This document shows positions 1 to 6,225 of a stretch of DNA of 7,909 nucleotides, in pieces. The stretch's first letter is position 1. Every line of letters begins with the position of its first letter. The position numbers and the translations under genes are program-made. The notes under the pieces are model-generated. The model had not been told where the DNA came from and did no database searches. It saw only the letters and a program-made list of their open reading frames with translations. The DNA is from Spirochaetales bacterium. Its GTDB lineage: Bacteria > Spirochaetota > Spirochaetia > ARS1246. Where the stretch lies: the NCBI GenBank assembly GCA_018644745.1, contig JABGPX010000372.1:1-7909 (forward strand). The letters are read 5' to 3'.

Positions 1-681
1 TTTCTCTTTTAGAATTTGCTCTACCAGGGCATCTAGATCATCTTGCGTCTTAGGGAAATAACTTGTTTCGCTTACTGCAACGTTATATTTTTCAAAAAAA
101 GACTTACCGATCATATAGAAATTGAAATCAAAATCGGCTTCATTTTTGATTAAGATTTTCTCGAAGTCATTCTCTAAATCATAAAAAAAATTTTCATGTC
201 GCCCTATCTTAATAAGAAATTCTTTCTCATCAACTAGAACTTTACGCAGTAATGGTTTGACCAGCCACGAAGCGCTTGTATTCGCCGATCCATGATACCC
301 TAAAATTGAATTTTCATTGATTATAGTTTCTTTAGCGGCTAAAACAAAATAATTAAAAGCCGACGACATCGCGTATTTTTCTACTTCAATAATTATACCT
401 CTATCATATATTCTTTCGGCAATAGGGATACTATACGCTACATCTCCCCCGCCGGAAGTAATAACAATCTTCCTTACATCAGGATTGCTGTCCAATACTT
501 CTATAAATATTTCTGATGTAACCTGGTCAATTTCTCCAGTGACTTTTAAAGTGTGTTTGTCAAGAAACACTATAGTAAACGAGTCCAATGCGTTCTCTAT
601 AGACGCACAAGATGATAATAGCATTAGAGTTTGAGACAATACTATGGAAGCGAGAAGAAACCAGCGGCGTGCCCATTTCAT
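1..681 (-). CDS. Predicted lipoprotein with ClpP/crotonase-like fold (COG3904-type), C-terminus cut by window edge
   Basis: The minus-strand frame is open from 681 to the left edge (227 codons, no stop), so the C-terminus is missing. Seen: a basic start (MKWARRW), a hydrophobic stretch and a lipobox ending LLSSC with Cys25, followed by ASIEN, as in an exported, lipid-anchored protein. The mature part has the signature of the ClpP/crotonase superfamily: a beta strand leading to TSGGGD (about residues 75-80, oxyanion-type glycine turn), then YAMSSAFNYF (103-112) where Ser106/107 sits in the place of the nucleophile, then GYHGS (128-132) with His130 as candidate base. This order resembles predicted periplasmic ClpP-like proteins of the COG3904 type. 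Inference: a membrane-anchored peptidase-like protein; substrate unknown. In-frame ATGs at 702 and 714 are alternative starts. I chose 681 because it gives the shortest charged n-region, although no clear ribosome site lies in front of it. It follows the hydrolase gene by 24-57 nt on the same strand, so co-transcription is likely. Confidence 0.72.
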   Translation of the reverse strand, partial: MKWARRWFLLASIVLSQTLMLLSSCASIENALDSFTIVFLDKHTLKVTGEIDQVTSEIFIEVLDSNPDVRKIVITSGGGDVAYSIPIAERIYDRGIIIEVEKYAMSSAFNYFVLAAKETIINENSILGYHGSANTSASWLVKPLLRKVLVDEKEFLIKIGRHENFFYDLENDFEKILIKNEADFDFNFYMIGKSFFEKYNVAVSETSYFPKTQDDLDALVEQILKEK

Positions 682-738
682 TTTATTTGGAAGAACTGTC
701 ATTTCTGCTATCATCCCACCGGCATCCCTTTTTGTCTA

Positions 739-2625
739 TCAGTTCTGTGGTTCTACAGCCGCACCCGTCTCCAGTACCGGATATCCGCCGTTAGGCCGCG
801 CCTTCTCCGGTCTATACCATCCCGCCCATTGCAGGTTCTTGTCTCCCCTGATTCTTCTTACTGTATGGTCTTCAATCAGCGCATTGATAGTTTCCTGGTC
901 TTTCTCGCTGTCTTTGGAACCCGGGAGCTTCAGCATCCGCAGCAGAATCGTGTTTATCTCCAGGAGGAGAGCAAAGGGAAGAACAAAGTGATCGTGAAAG
1001 AAATGATTCTCATCTGATATCTTGTTCTTTAATTCCAGCGCCAGCTCGTATCCTTCCCCTAAAACGGCAACTTTGCTTTCGATATCTTCGAGTATTTCGG
1101 TCCACCTACCGGCGCACGATCTCTCAGCTGGTTCGATCTTCTGCCAATCGCTGATAATGGAAAGAGTCCTCACATATCCGTTTCGCCCTTTATGCGCCGC
1201 GTGCATAAGGTTAAGGAGGCTTTTAATCTCGCTGATATGCGCGGGGCCGAGATAACGGCGGATCCACTCATCAGTAAACCGGTGGGCATCAAATGCCCCG
1301 GGACTACGGCAAAGCCTGCTGCATGCTTCAAGATTGAGAAGAAAGTGGCGGAATGTCTGGCCGTTTACCAGGCAATAGGATGACATACCTCTGTCGAGGA
1401 TGGCCTTTTTCATGCTGTACGCGAGCTGTTCTACATACGGGTCGGCCACTACATGGTTCCGCCAGAATCCGGCATGCATATAAATCCCAGAACGATAGGG
1501 GCTGAGATCCTCCGGCAGGTCCGGAACCTCTCCGAATCCGTCATCCGGCCAGCAGAGTATAAAATCCTCCGGAGGGTGTGGCCGGAATCCTTCGCTAAAG
1601 ACTTGCTTACCTTCCGAATAAAGGTCGGCAATAATGACGGCATCAGGGTTCTTATTCTGAATAAGGTCTCTCATAACTACGAAGGCCTCATTAAAAACAT
1701 CAGCTGGCCTTTCTCCGCGGCTGCCACGGAAAGGATGGTCCAGTCTTTGATCCCGGGGTCTATTGAGGAAAATATCGGAACGGCCTATGGGAGTCTCCTC
1801 CAGGTAATAGGTCCAGGTATCAATCCAGTCCTGCTTATAATCTTTCCAGTTATGGGCGGCTCCATCGGTGATAGATCTAAATTGCCATCCCAGATAGAAG
1901 GATGTCTGCATCTTCATTCCTTTTGTCTTTGCATAGTCGATAATCCTGGTAAGCAGATCGATGTTCACCTCATAGTCCGGCCGTATCTTCAGATAGGGCT
2001 CTCTTGTTACATATTCGAAGCGTCCGAGATGATCGTGAAGATCCAACGCGTTGTACCGCAGCCTCACCAGGGTATCGATCATCTCCTTCCAATAGGTGAA
2101 ATCAATCTCCAGGTACGGCATCGTCATATTGGCCAGCTCATCATTGTCATTATCAAAATAACAGCGAATCGGGACTTTCGGCGATGCAACAACCCTGCTG
2201 CTGACATGGTCAAGGCTGAAGCCTTCATCATAACCGGCTATGCAGCCGGTCCAGAAAGAACAAGGATCAATATTCAATTCTATTTCGCAGAAATCGTAGA
2301 GGGCGTACTGGGCCCCGACGGAATTATGACCGGTCAATGCGAGAACCTTCGTCTTTTCGTCAAGCTGAAATAGGTCGATTGATCCCTCTTCTGTAAAATC
2401 GTTCTCTTCCAAATACCCCAGCAGATTCTTCTTTCGGAATTCGGATACAAGATCACACGTGGCAGGGCTTCCTATTACTATGTAGTTTCCCGGGTTGAGC
2501 GCTGTTTCGGATTCAATGGGAATTCTTAGCCCTGATACTGCTTCTATGTCTCTTTTGAGATCCTCCGCAGCGAGGAGTTCCAGTTCAGCAGCCCAATTGC
2601 CGGTAATTATTGTTATTTGATTCAT
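739..2625 (-). CDS. GH115-like glycoside hydrolase (alpha-glucuronidase relative), cytoplasmic
   Basis: Intact 628-residue protein. The start is the ATG at 2625, not the upstream TTG at 2640, because GGAAGG (2633-2638) lies 7 nt before this ATG. Seen: an N-terminal domain of the kind that precedes GH20/67/115 barrels (AAEDLKRDIEAVSG, YIVIGSP, then LALTGHNSVGAQYALYDF), then PKVPIRCYFDND opening the catalytic part. A barrel-like region follows (WKEMIDTLVRLRYNALDLHDHLGR, then YAKTKGMKMQTSFYLGWQ). Further on, ILCWPDDGFGEVPDLP, RSGIYMHAGFW and YCLVNGQTFRHF match in order the GH115 pattern of a LLWxDDNxGN strand, a GGxGxYYH strand and a WxVNVGD strand. GH115 enzymes remove 4-O-methyl-glucuronic acid from xylan. 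This protein is shorter than typical GH115 (which carry extra C-terminal domains) and has no signal peptide, so it may act on imported oligosaccharides or another substrate. I cannot assign catalytic residues with certainty. It is the middle gene of the left minus-strand cluster. Confidence 0.7.
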   Translation of the reverse strand: MNQITIITGNWAAELELLAAEDLKRDIEAVSGLRIPIESETALNPGNYIVIGSPATCDLVSEFRKKNLLGYLEENDFTEEGSIDLFQLDEKTKVLALTGHNSVGAQYALYDFCEIELNIDPCSFWTGCIAGYDEGFSLDHVSSRVVASPKVPIRCYFDNDNDELANMTMPYLEIDFTYWKEMIDTLVRLRYNALDLHDHLGRFEYVTREPYLKIRPDYEVNIDLLTRIIDYAKTKGMKMQTSFYLGWQFRSITDGAAHNWKDYKQDWIDTWTYYLEETPIGRSDIFLNRPRDQRLDHPFRGSRGERPADVFNEAFVVMRDLIQNKNPDAVIIADLYSEGKQVFSEGFRPHPPEDFILCWPDDGFGEVPDLPEDLSPYRSGIYMHAGFWRNHVVADPYVEQLAYSMKKAILDRGMSSYCLVNGQTFRHFLLNLEACSRLCRSPGAFDAHRFTDEWIRRYLGPAHISEIKSLLNLMHAAHKGRNGYVRTLSIISDWQKIEPAERSCAGRWTEILEDIESKVAVLGEGYELALELKNKISDENHFFHDHFVLPFALLLEINTILLRMLKLPGSKDSEKDQETINALIEDHTVRRIRGDKNLQWAGWYRPEKARPNGGYPVLETGAAVEPQN

Positions 2626-2632
2626 TCTATAT

Positions 2633-2638
2633 CCTTCC
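2633..2638 (-). promoter_or_regulatory. Ribosome binding site that fixes the hydrolase start
   Basis: GGAAGG on the minus strand, 7 nt before the ATG at 2625. It overlaps the would-be second codon of the longer TTG-initiated reading at 2640, which has no such site, so the shorter product is preferred. Confidence 0.75.
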
Positions 2639-2649
2639 AATGGAGTCAG

Positions 2650-3835
2650 CTATATCAGCTCCGCCGGCTGCATCAGTTTCTGCAGCCGCTTGGCGCCTGG
2701 AGTAGATTGAGGTCCGCAGCCGCAGACATAATTCCCGGGACCCACACCCAGGCGAGGTGCAAACTCGCGCCACATTTCGGCGGATTCTGTACACAGGCAT
2801 ACCGGTACATCCGCGTCATATTTTCGGATTTCGTTGAAGAAGAACTCATATATTTCTGCTCGGACATGATGCGGAAAAGGCCCGGCGCGGTCTCCTTTCA
2901 TCGATCCGGCGGACTCATCAATCGCCTGTAGATAGTTCGGATCGAGCAGCGCCCCGTCGATCAATGTATACAATTCTTCTGCATCCATCCAGGCAAGAGA
3001 ACACAACCCAACGTTATCGGGACGAGTATGAGCAAAGAGGTTCTCAATCATATGAGAGCATTCGGCACGCCAATTATCAACAGGGACAATTGGCTTGAAC
3101 TTCACACGCACGGTATAACCCGCATCCTGACACATACGAACGGCTTCAATACGTTCCTCGGTGGTGGCCGAGCCGGGTTCGATTATTCGGCTTACTGTAT
3201 CGCTCGTTATGCTCCAAAGTAGGATTGTATGCCCGCGATGATCGAGATCGCGAAGAAAATCGATGTTGGCACTTTTAGTGTGGATGAGATAATGCTGATC
3301 GGGAGTAGTAGCGTAATATTCGGCCAGCAGCTTTGAAAGCCCATACTCAGGTTCGAAGCAAGGGGTATCGCTGAGATTGGAGTTGTACATGAATACTTCC
3401 TGCCAGTGGTTCCGTTCGGCGGTTGGGATCACCTGCTTTTCGACAAATTCCTCGAGGTTGACGAAGACTACGGCAACTTTGCCCTTCGGCGGCCAACCGC
3501 TTACCGCCATCTCCAAGTAAGGTACGTATGAGTCGTCCCGGGGCATCCGAAGGGAATTGCTTCAGTATGTCAGTAATATCCGGCGCATCGTCAAAGCGAA
3601 GCCTGGTGAAGATCAGGGAAGGATCGGTAAATTCGCTCAACATTCCCTGACGAACCCGGGCGTTTTGCCAGCCGTTTTGCTTAATCATTCTCGGAATATC
3701 GGCTTCGGTTACCCGCTCGGCGGTGGACAGACCACGGCCAATTGCAGTCAGCATTCTCTCGGTTCGATCCAGGGATTTCTCGTCGCGAAACACGTCATCA
3801 AATATGTAGATTTTAGGCGGAATAATGGTATATAT
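2650..3835 (-). pseudogene. Spore photoproduct lyase-family radical SAM protein, frame-disrupted at the Fe-S motif
   Basis: Two overlapping minus-strand frames together give one SPL-family protein of about 395 residues. The N-terminal part (about 3835-3570; PPKIYIFDDVFRDEKSLDR, then SLIFTRLRFDDAPDITD) resembles the SplB N-terminus. The C-terminal part (3546-2650) has VVFVNLEEF, HTKSANIDFL, TILLWSITSDTVSRIIEPGS, ERIEAV, AGYTVRVKFKPIVP, and a Cys-rich tail (VCLCTE, VCGCGPQ), all in SPL order. Between them, a third frame at 3566-3537 reads TEAIPFGCPGT, which mirrors the SplB segment (AIPFATGCMGHC) just at the first cluster cysteine. So at least two frame changes are needed within about 40 nt, and the second and third cysteines of CxxxCxxC are found in no frame. 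The start is also damaged: AGGAGG is followed 5 nt later by ATA. SPL enzymes repair UV photoproducts, but this divergent subgroup has unknown substrates. Sequencing or assembly error is the main alternative to a true pseudogene. It ends 24 nt before the hydrolase start. Confidence 0.78.
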
Positions 3836-3840
3836 GAAGT

Positions 3841-3846
3841 CCTCCT
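3841..3846 (-). promoter_or_regulatory. Strong ribosome binding site of the SPL-family gene
   Basis: AGGAGG on the minus strand, followed by ACTTC and then ATA (3835-3833) in frame with the SPL N-terminal region. No ATG, GTG or TTG lies at the right distance; the next usable in-frame start is a GTG at 3793, inside the conserved N-terminus. The site supports 3835 as the ancestral start. Confidence 0.6.
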
Positions 3847-3881
3847 GGAAACGGTACGGAATAAGAACCTCTAATGCTGCA

Positions 3882-3934
3882 AAGCGTTCATTGCTAGGAA
3901 GATTCTCCGAGCTTGTTCTTAGCAGCGAACGCTT
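3882..3934. repeat. Imperfect 15-bp inverted repeat, long hairpin upstream of the SPL-family gene
   Basis: The left arm AAGCGTTCATTGCTA (3882-3896) pairs with the right arm TAGCAGCGAACGCTT (3920-3934) except at two central positions, one of which would be a G-U wobble in RNA. The outer 8 bp (AAGCGTTC / GAACGCTT) and inner 5 bp are perfect. It lies about 36 nt upstream of the ribosome site of the minus-strand SPL gene. It could be a leader hairpin, a pair of operator half-sites (the AGCG/CGCT core is LacI-operator-like), or a mobile-element relic. I see no T-run that would make it a terminator. Confidence 0.5.
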
Positions 3935-3967
3935 CCAATTGTTTTATAGTATACCTAAGGATTTGGA

Positions 3968-4063
3968 AACATCCCACTTCGGCACGGTAAACCGATTGAA
4001 CACGCGATTGTTGAAAGCTTCAACGGCTCTCTACGGGACGAGTGCTGGAACGTGAATGAGATA
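3968..4063 (+). pseudogene. IS3-family transposase orfB remnant (C-terminal catalytic part)
   Basis: The plus frame through 3968-4063 reads HGKPIEHAIV, then ESFNGSLRDECWN. This is the hallmark of the IS3-family integrase core around the last acidic residue of the DDE triad: GKPxxxAxIESFNGxLRDECLN, where the Glu before SFNG is catalytic. Similarity stops after about WNVNE, and the rest of the frame (to about 4135) lacks the expected ending of these transposases (PHSSLGYLTP). The usual upstream domain is absent too. It is a dead fragment of about 30 codons with no start of its own. The element at 6026-6581 is IS3-like as well but lies on the other strand and keeps the complementary N-terminal half. 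Confidence 0.7.
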
Positions 4064-4261
4064 GTTTCGGGGAGAGGTCAAAATACTGCAGTTTTCGAGC
4101 GCCTCAAGTTTCATAAAAAGTTTAAAGAGATTAGTCGGATTACCTGCCGGCCAGTACAGACGAGAAATAAAGAAAGATTAAGATATAGCAAAATTCATCG
4201 CCAGGAATATCTTTGGATGGTGCCCAGTGTTACGCTGAATGGCAAAGTCACTCCTTCTGCT

Positions 4262-4759
4262 CTAAAGTTTTATTAGCATCAGATAGTCTTCTTCATTTTC
4301 CCCAATTATTTCAAATCCAAGTTTTTGATACATGCGATAAGCGTAATTTTCTTTTTGAACACTTAATGAGGTTTGAGCATAATTCTTCGCTTTCAAATAT
4401 GAGATCATTCTTTTCATGAGCTTGGAACCAATGCCTTGATTTCGGTATTCATTAAATAGCGAAATGGCGAATTCCCGTGTTTCATCATCCACATTTCCAT
4501 ATCCTTTTATTTCATCGGCTAAAATTCTAATCCATACTGCTCCAATGATCCGGCCTTTTAGTTCTGCTACCAGACAAAAATCATCCTTTTTTCGTCCAAA
4601 ATTATCGATATACTGACTTATATTTGGATCATTAATTATTTCTTTTGGTATAGAATTTTCTTTATCAGGCTGATAGATCGCCTCATAAAGCAAGTCTTTA
4701 AGAACGGGCAGCTCTTTTTCCTGTATTTCTCGGATTTTTGGTGTAATTGCCTTAGTCAT
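4262..4759 (-). CDS. GNAT-family N-acetyltransferase
   Basis: A complete acetyl-CoA-dependent N-acetyltransferase of 165 residues from the ATG at 4759 (AAGAG lies 4 nt upstream), or 179 residues from the ATG at 4801. I prefer 4759 because the extra 14 residues (MRLFVQYKGG...) do not look like the family, which begins close to the IREIQEKELPVL strand-helix. Seen: an acidic N-terminal helix, FCLVAELKGRIIGAVWIRI (central beta strands), motif A EYRNQGIGSKLMKRM with the R/QxxGxG acetyl-CoA pyrophosphate loop (RNQGIG), and motif B ENYAYRMYQKLGFEIIGE with the tyrosine often used as general acid. The substrate cannot be told from sequence. It is monocistronic: the neighbour on its left is debris and the next upstream ORF is doubtful. 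Confidence 0.88.
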   Translation of the reverse strand: MTKAITPKIREIQEKELPVLKDLLYEAIYQPDKENSIPKEIINDPNISQYIDNFGRKKDDFCLVAELKGRIIGAVWIRILADEIKGYGNVDDETREFAISLFNEYRNQGIGSKLMKRMISYLKAKNYAQTSLSVQKENYAYRMYQKLGFEIIGENEEDYLMLIKL

Positions 4760-4801
4760 ATTGCTCTTATTGCCACCTTTGTATTGCACAAAAAGTCTCA
4801 T

Positions 4802-4856
4802 ACTATTTCAATAGTCAGCGACTTATTTATATAGAATATATTCTCCACTATTGGAG
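4802..4856. promoter_or_regulatory. AT-rich presumptive promoter with two small dyads
   Basis: Between the acetyltransferase and the next ORF lie ACTATT-TC-AATAGT (4802-4815, perfect 6-bp arms) and CTCCA-CTAT-TGGAG (4843-4856). They flank an AT-rich run (4821-4842) that on the minus strand contains TATATT and TATAAA hexamers fit for a -10 box. I found no convincing -35. The dyads may be operators or simply leader hairpins of the acetyltransferase mRNA. Confidence 0.3.
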
Positions 4857-4861
4857 CAGAC

Positions 4862-5209
4862 TTAGGCGGGAACCGATTTTACCGCTACAACCGTTGCCTC
4901 CCTCTCCAGGGTTACGGTCCTAACGCCTTCGCTATATGTTCCTTCTGTACAGATCACGCATGAAATCATGTCTTCCTCCGTTTGAAATCTAATAATATTA
5001 AATCCCCCAGTATCGTCCAATATATACAAAACCCAATCCTTTGGATGGGCCTTGGTAAACCTTGGTACTTTCTGTGTTACACTGGTAGCGGAGACAGGAA
5101 TCGATAATATGGTACCGATTTGCTCGATTGTGTAATTAAGAGACGTGATGTAACATAGAGTTGTCTGTTCTTGGGTAACGGAAGGGAGATTTAACAATGG
5201 CAGATACAA
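4862..5209 (-). CDS. Hypothetical ORF, unknown function, doubtful start
   Basis: An open minus-strand frame of up to 115 codons that I do not recognise. Its second half (HPKDWVLYILDDTGGFNIIRF, then EEDMISCVICTEGTYSEGVRTV) has the alternating pattern and composition of a real small alpha/beta protein. The first half is less convincing. The only long start is a TTG at 5209, which overlaps the start of the antitoxin gene on the other strand and has no ribosome site; I see no good internal start either. It may be the 3' fragment of an older gene whose front was replaced when the toxin-antitoxin pair arrived, or a chance ORF across the antitoxin promoter region. No signal peptide or membrane segment is seen. 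Confidence 0.35.
   Translation of the reverse strand: MYLPLLNLPSVTQEQTTLCYITSLNYTIEQIGTILSIPVSATSVTQKVPRFTKAHPKDWVLYILDDTGGFNIIRFQTEEDMISCVICTEGTYSEGVRTVTLEREATVVAVKSVPA
5128..5156 (+). promoter_or_regulatory. Candidate promoter of the mntA-hepT pair
   Basis: TTGTGT (5128-5133), a 17-nt spacer and TAACAT (5151-5156), about 40 nt before the antitoxin ATG. GGAAGGGAG (5180-5188) then serves as ribosome site. The hexamers are only a fair match to the sigma-70 consensus. Confidence 0.35.
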
Positions 5210-5505
5210 AAGAAAGAATCAATCAGCTGATCGAGGAAGCAAAACCGAAACTTTCTGCGTATGGCGTCAGAAGCCTTGGATTGTTTGGCTCTTTCGAGAG
5301 AGGCGAGCAAACTGTGGACAGTGATATCGATATCCTCATTGAGTTTTCTCCAGAAGCCCATACTTTTGATAACTTCATGGATATTTCATTCCTGCTGGAA
5401 GATCTTCTCGGGAGGAAAGTTGATCTGGTGACTCCTGAGGCCCTCAGCCCCCATATCGGACCTCATATTTTAAGAGAGGTAACACGTGTCCCTATCGCCG
5501 GGTGA
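5197..5505 (+). CDS. mntA: MntA-type nucleotidyltransferase antitoxin (MNT domain)
   Basis: A 102-residue minimal nucleotidyltransferase. Seen: an N-terminal helix, then the family signature [23 protein letters not shown] with the Gly31-Ser32 loop and the metal-binding pair Asp43/Asp45, and a third acidic residue in RKVDLVTPE (Asp76). This is a complete catalytic set. GGAAGGGAG 8 nt before the ATG fixes the start. In characterised HepT-MntA systems (type VII toxin-antitoxin) this protein transfers AMP units to a tyrosine of the HEPN toxin and so silences its RNase activity. The gene overlaps hepT by 20 nt, the usual arrangement for co-translation of the pair. Length and motif spacing are normal for the family, so it is probably functional. 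Confidence 0.92.
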   Translation: MADTKERINQLIEEAKPKLSAYGVRSLGLFGSFERGEQTVDSDIDILIEFSPEAHTFDNFMDISFLLEDLLGRKVDLVTPEALSPHIGPHILREVTRVPIAG

Positions 5506-5851
5506 ATTTATCCGCCACATACTCGACGAAATCGCTTATGTCGAATCCCATATTTCCGGCATAGATTATAATTCCTTTAAGGACAATGATACTCTAAAAA
5601 GAGCTTTCGTCCGTAGCCTAGAAATTATTGGAGAAGCCGCCAAAAAGATCCCGGACAACATAAGGGAGAAGCAACCTCAAATCGAGTGGCGCAAGATTTC
5701 CGGCATGCGTGACAGATTGATTCACGATTATTTCGGAGTGGATTACTTGATAGTCTGGGATGTCGCCACTACAAAACTGGACGCTCTGCGAATACAACTC
5801 GAGGAGTTGCTTGAAACTATCATCACGAATGAACGCGACGATGCGGATTGA
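5486..5851 (+). CDS. hepT: HepT-like HEPN ribonuclease toxin (DUF86)
   Basis: A 121-residue all-helical HEPN protein starting at a GTG (5486-5488) inside the 3' end of mntA, with AGAGAGG about 6 nt upstream. Seen: the N-terminal helix with [15 protein letters not shown], the conserved [19 protein letters not shown] helix, and [19 protein letters not shown]. The last holds the catalytic R-x4-H motif (Arg75, His80) and Tyr82 in the HxY position that the partner MntA-type enzymes modify with AMP. All key residues are present. In known pairs the toxin cuts RNA, including tRNA, and stops growth; the modified form is inactive. It probably acts in the cytoplasm as part of a plasmid-stability or phage-defence module. 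A tRNA gene lies 46 nt downstream on the other strand. No clear terminator follows. Confidence 0.92.
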   Translation: MSLSPGEFIRHILDEIAYVESHISGIDYNSFKDNDTLKRAFVRSLEIIGEAAKKIPDNIREKQPQIEWRKISGMRDRLIHDYFGVDYLIVWDVATTKLDALRIQLEELLETIITNERDDAD

Positions 5852-5897
5852 GATCTTTTCCCGAGATAGATAGATAACCCCGTCGATCAGCTAATAA

Positions 5898-5970
5898 TGG
5901 GCGATGCCAGACTTGAACTGGCGACTTCTACCGTGTGAAGGTAGCACTCTAGCCACTGAGTTAATCGCCC
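5898..5970 (-). tRNA. tRNA-Val, anticodon CAC
   Basis: The minus strand folds as a complete 73-nt cloverleaf: 7-bp acceptor GGGCGAT/ATCGCCC, D stem ACTC/GAGT, anticodon stem CTACC/GGTAG around the loop TTCACAC (anticodon CAC, reading GUG), 5-nt variable loop, and T stem GCCAG/CTGGC around TTCAAGT. The discriminator base is A, as usual for valine tRNAs. The 3' CCA is not encoded (TTATT follows), so it must be added after transcription. Its 3' end faces the toxin-antitoxin pair. Confidence 0.95.
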
Positions 5971-6010
5971 CGGATTCCTAACCATTCCCTATAGTTCAAT
6001 TATTTTACCT

Positions 6011-6039
6011 ATTGTAAGAATTTATTCAGCAAATATCAA
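6011..6039 (-). promoter_or_regulatory. Sigma-70-type promoter for tRNA-Val
   Basis: On the minus strand TTGATA (6034-6039), exactly 17 nt, then TACAAT (6011-6016): one mismatch from consensus in each box (TTGACA, TATAAT). It lies 40 nt before the tRNA 5' end and no other gene lies between. The -35 box sits within the last codons of the truncated transposase frame. Confidence 0.6.
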
Positions 6040-6223
6040 TATGGTCTTCTTGAGAGTTATCTTTGATGACAGAACGGATTTCATTGACCAACCATGTATC
6101 GACGGCTCCATTTGATCGCCGGTGTTTCGGTTGATAATACAGGTTCGAACGGTTATACCCCAACACCCCACATATCCTGCGAAGGCTGGCAGCGATCCCG
6201 TCAATCTCAAGTTCGCTCTGCAA
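6026..6223 (-). pseudogene. IS3-family transposase orfB, N-terminal fragment
   Basis: The frame begins at a TTG 2 nt after the orfA stop. It reads SLRRICGVLGYNRSNLYYQP, the helix-turn-helix-like start of IS3-family OrfB proteins (…RRxCRVLGYSRSxYYY). It continues to VNEIRSVIKDNS, where the family has a conserved EIxxIxxxNPxYGYRRI segment. Here similarity breaks at about 6050 and a stop follows at 6026. The whole DDE catalytic core (some 200 residues) is missing, so no active transposase can be made. A DDE-core scrap of similar type lies at 3968-4063 on the opposite strand. Confidence 0.68.
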
Positions 6224-6225
6224 GG

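Larger units (their letters stand above)
3850..4261. other. Gene-free stretch between the SPL pseudogene and the acetyltransferase
   Basis: Apart from the hairpin (3882-3934) and the transposase remnant (3968-4063), I see no gene here. Short plus-strand ORFs are shadows or frame debris, without ribosome sites or recognisable motifs. It looks like residue of insertions and deletions. Confidence 0.55.

Noticed and set aside
631..1017. Overlapping plus-strand ORFs across the hydrolase 3' end
   Set aside because: Ser/Arg/Pro-rich compositions typical of antisense frames; they overlap the well-supported minus-strand genes.
1453..2373. 306-codon plus-strand ORF
   Set aside because: It lies wholly antisense to the GH115-like gene, has no family motif and no convincing ribosome site; the minus frame carries the conserved motifs.
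2625..2640. TTG at 2640 as the hydrolase start
   Set aside because: The ribosome site GGAAGG lies between it and the ATG at 2625 and is correctly spaced only for the latter.
5864..5876. Short GATA tandem run after hepT
   Set aside because: Only three units; too short to be a meaningful repeat or a CRISPR-like array.
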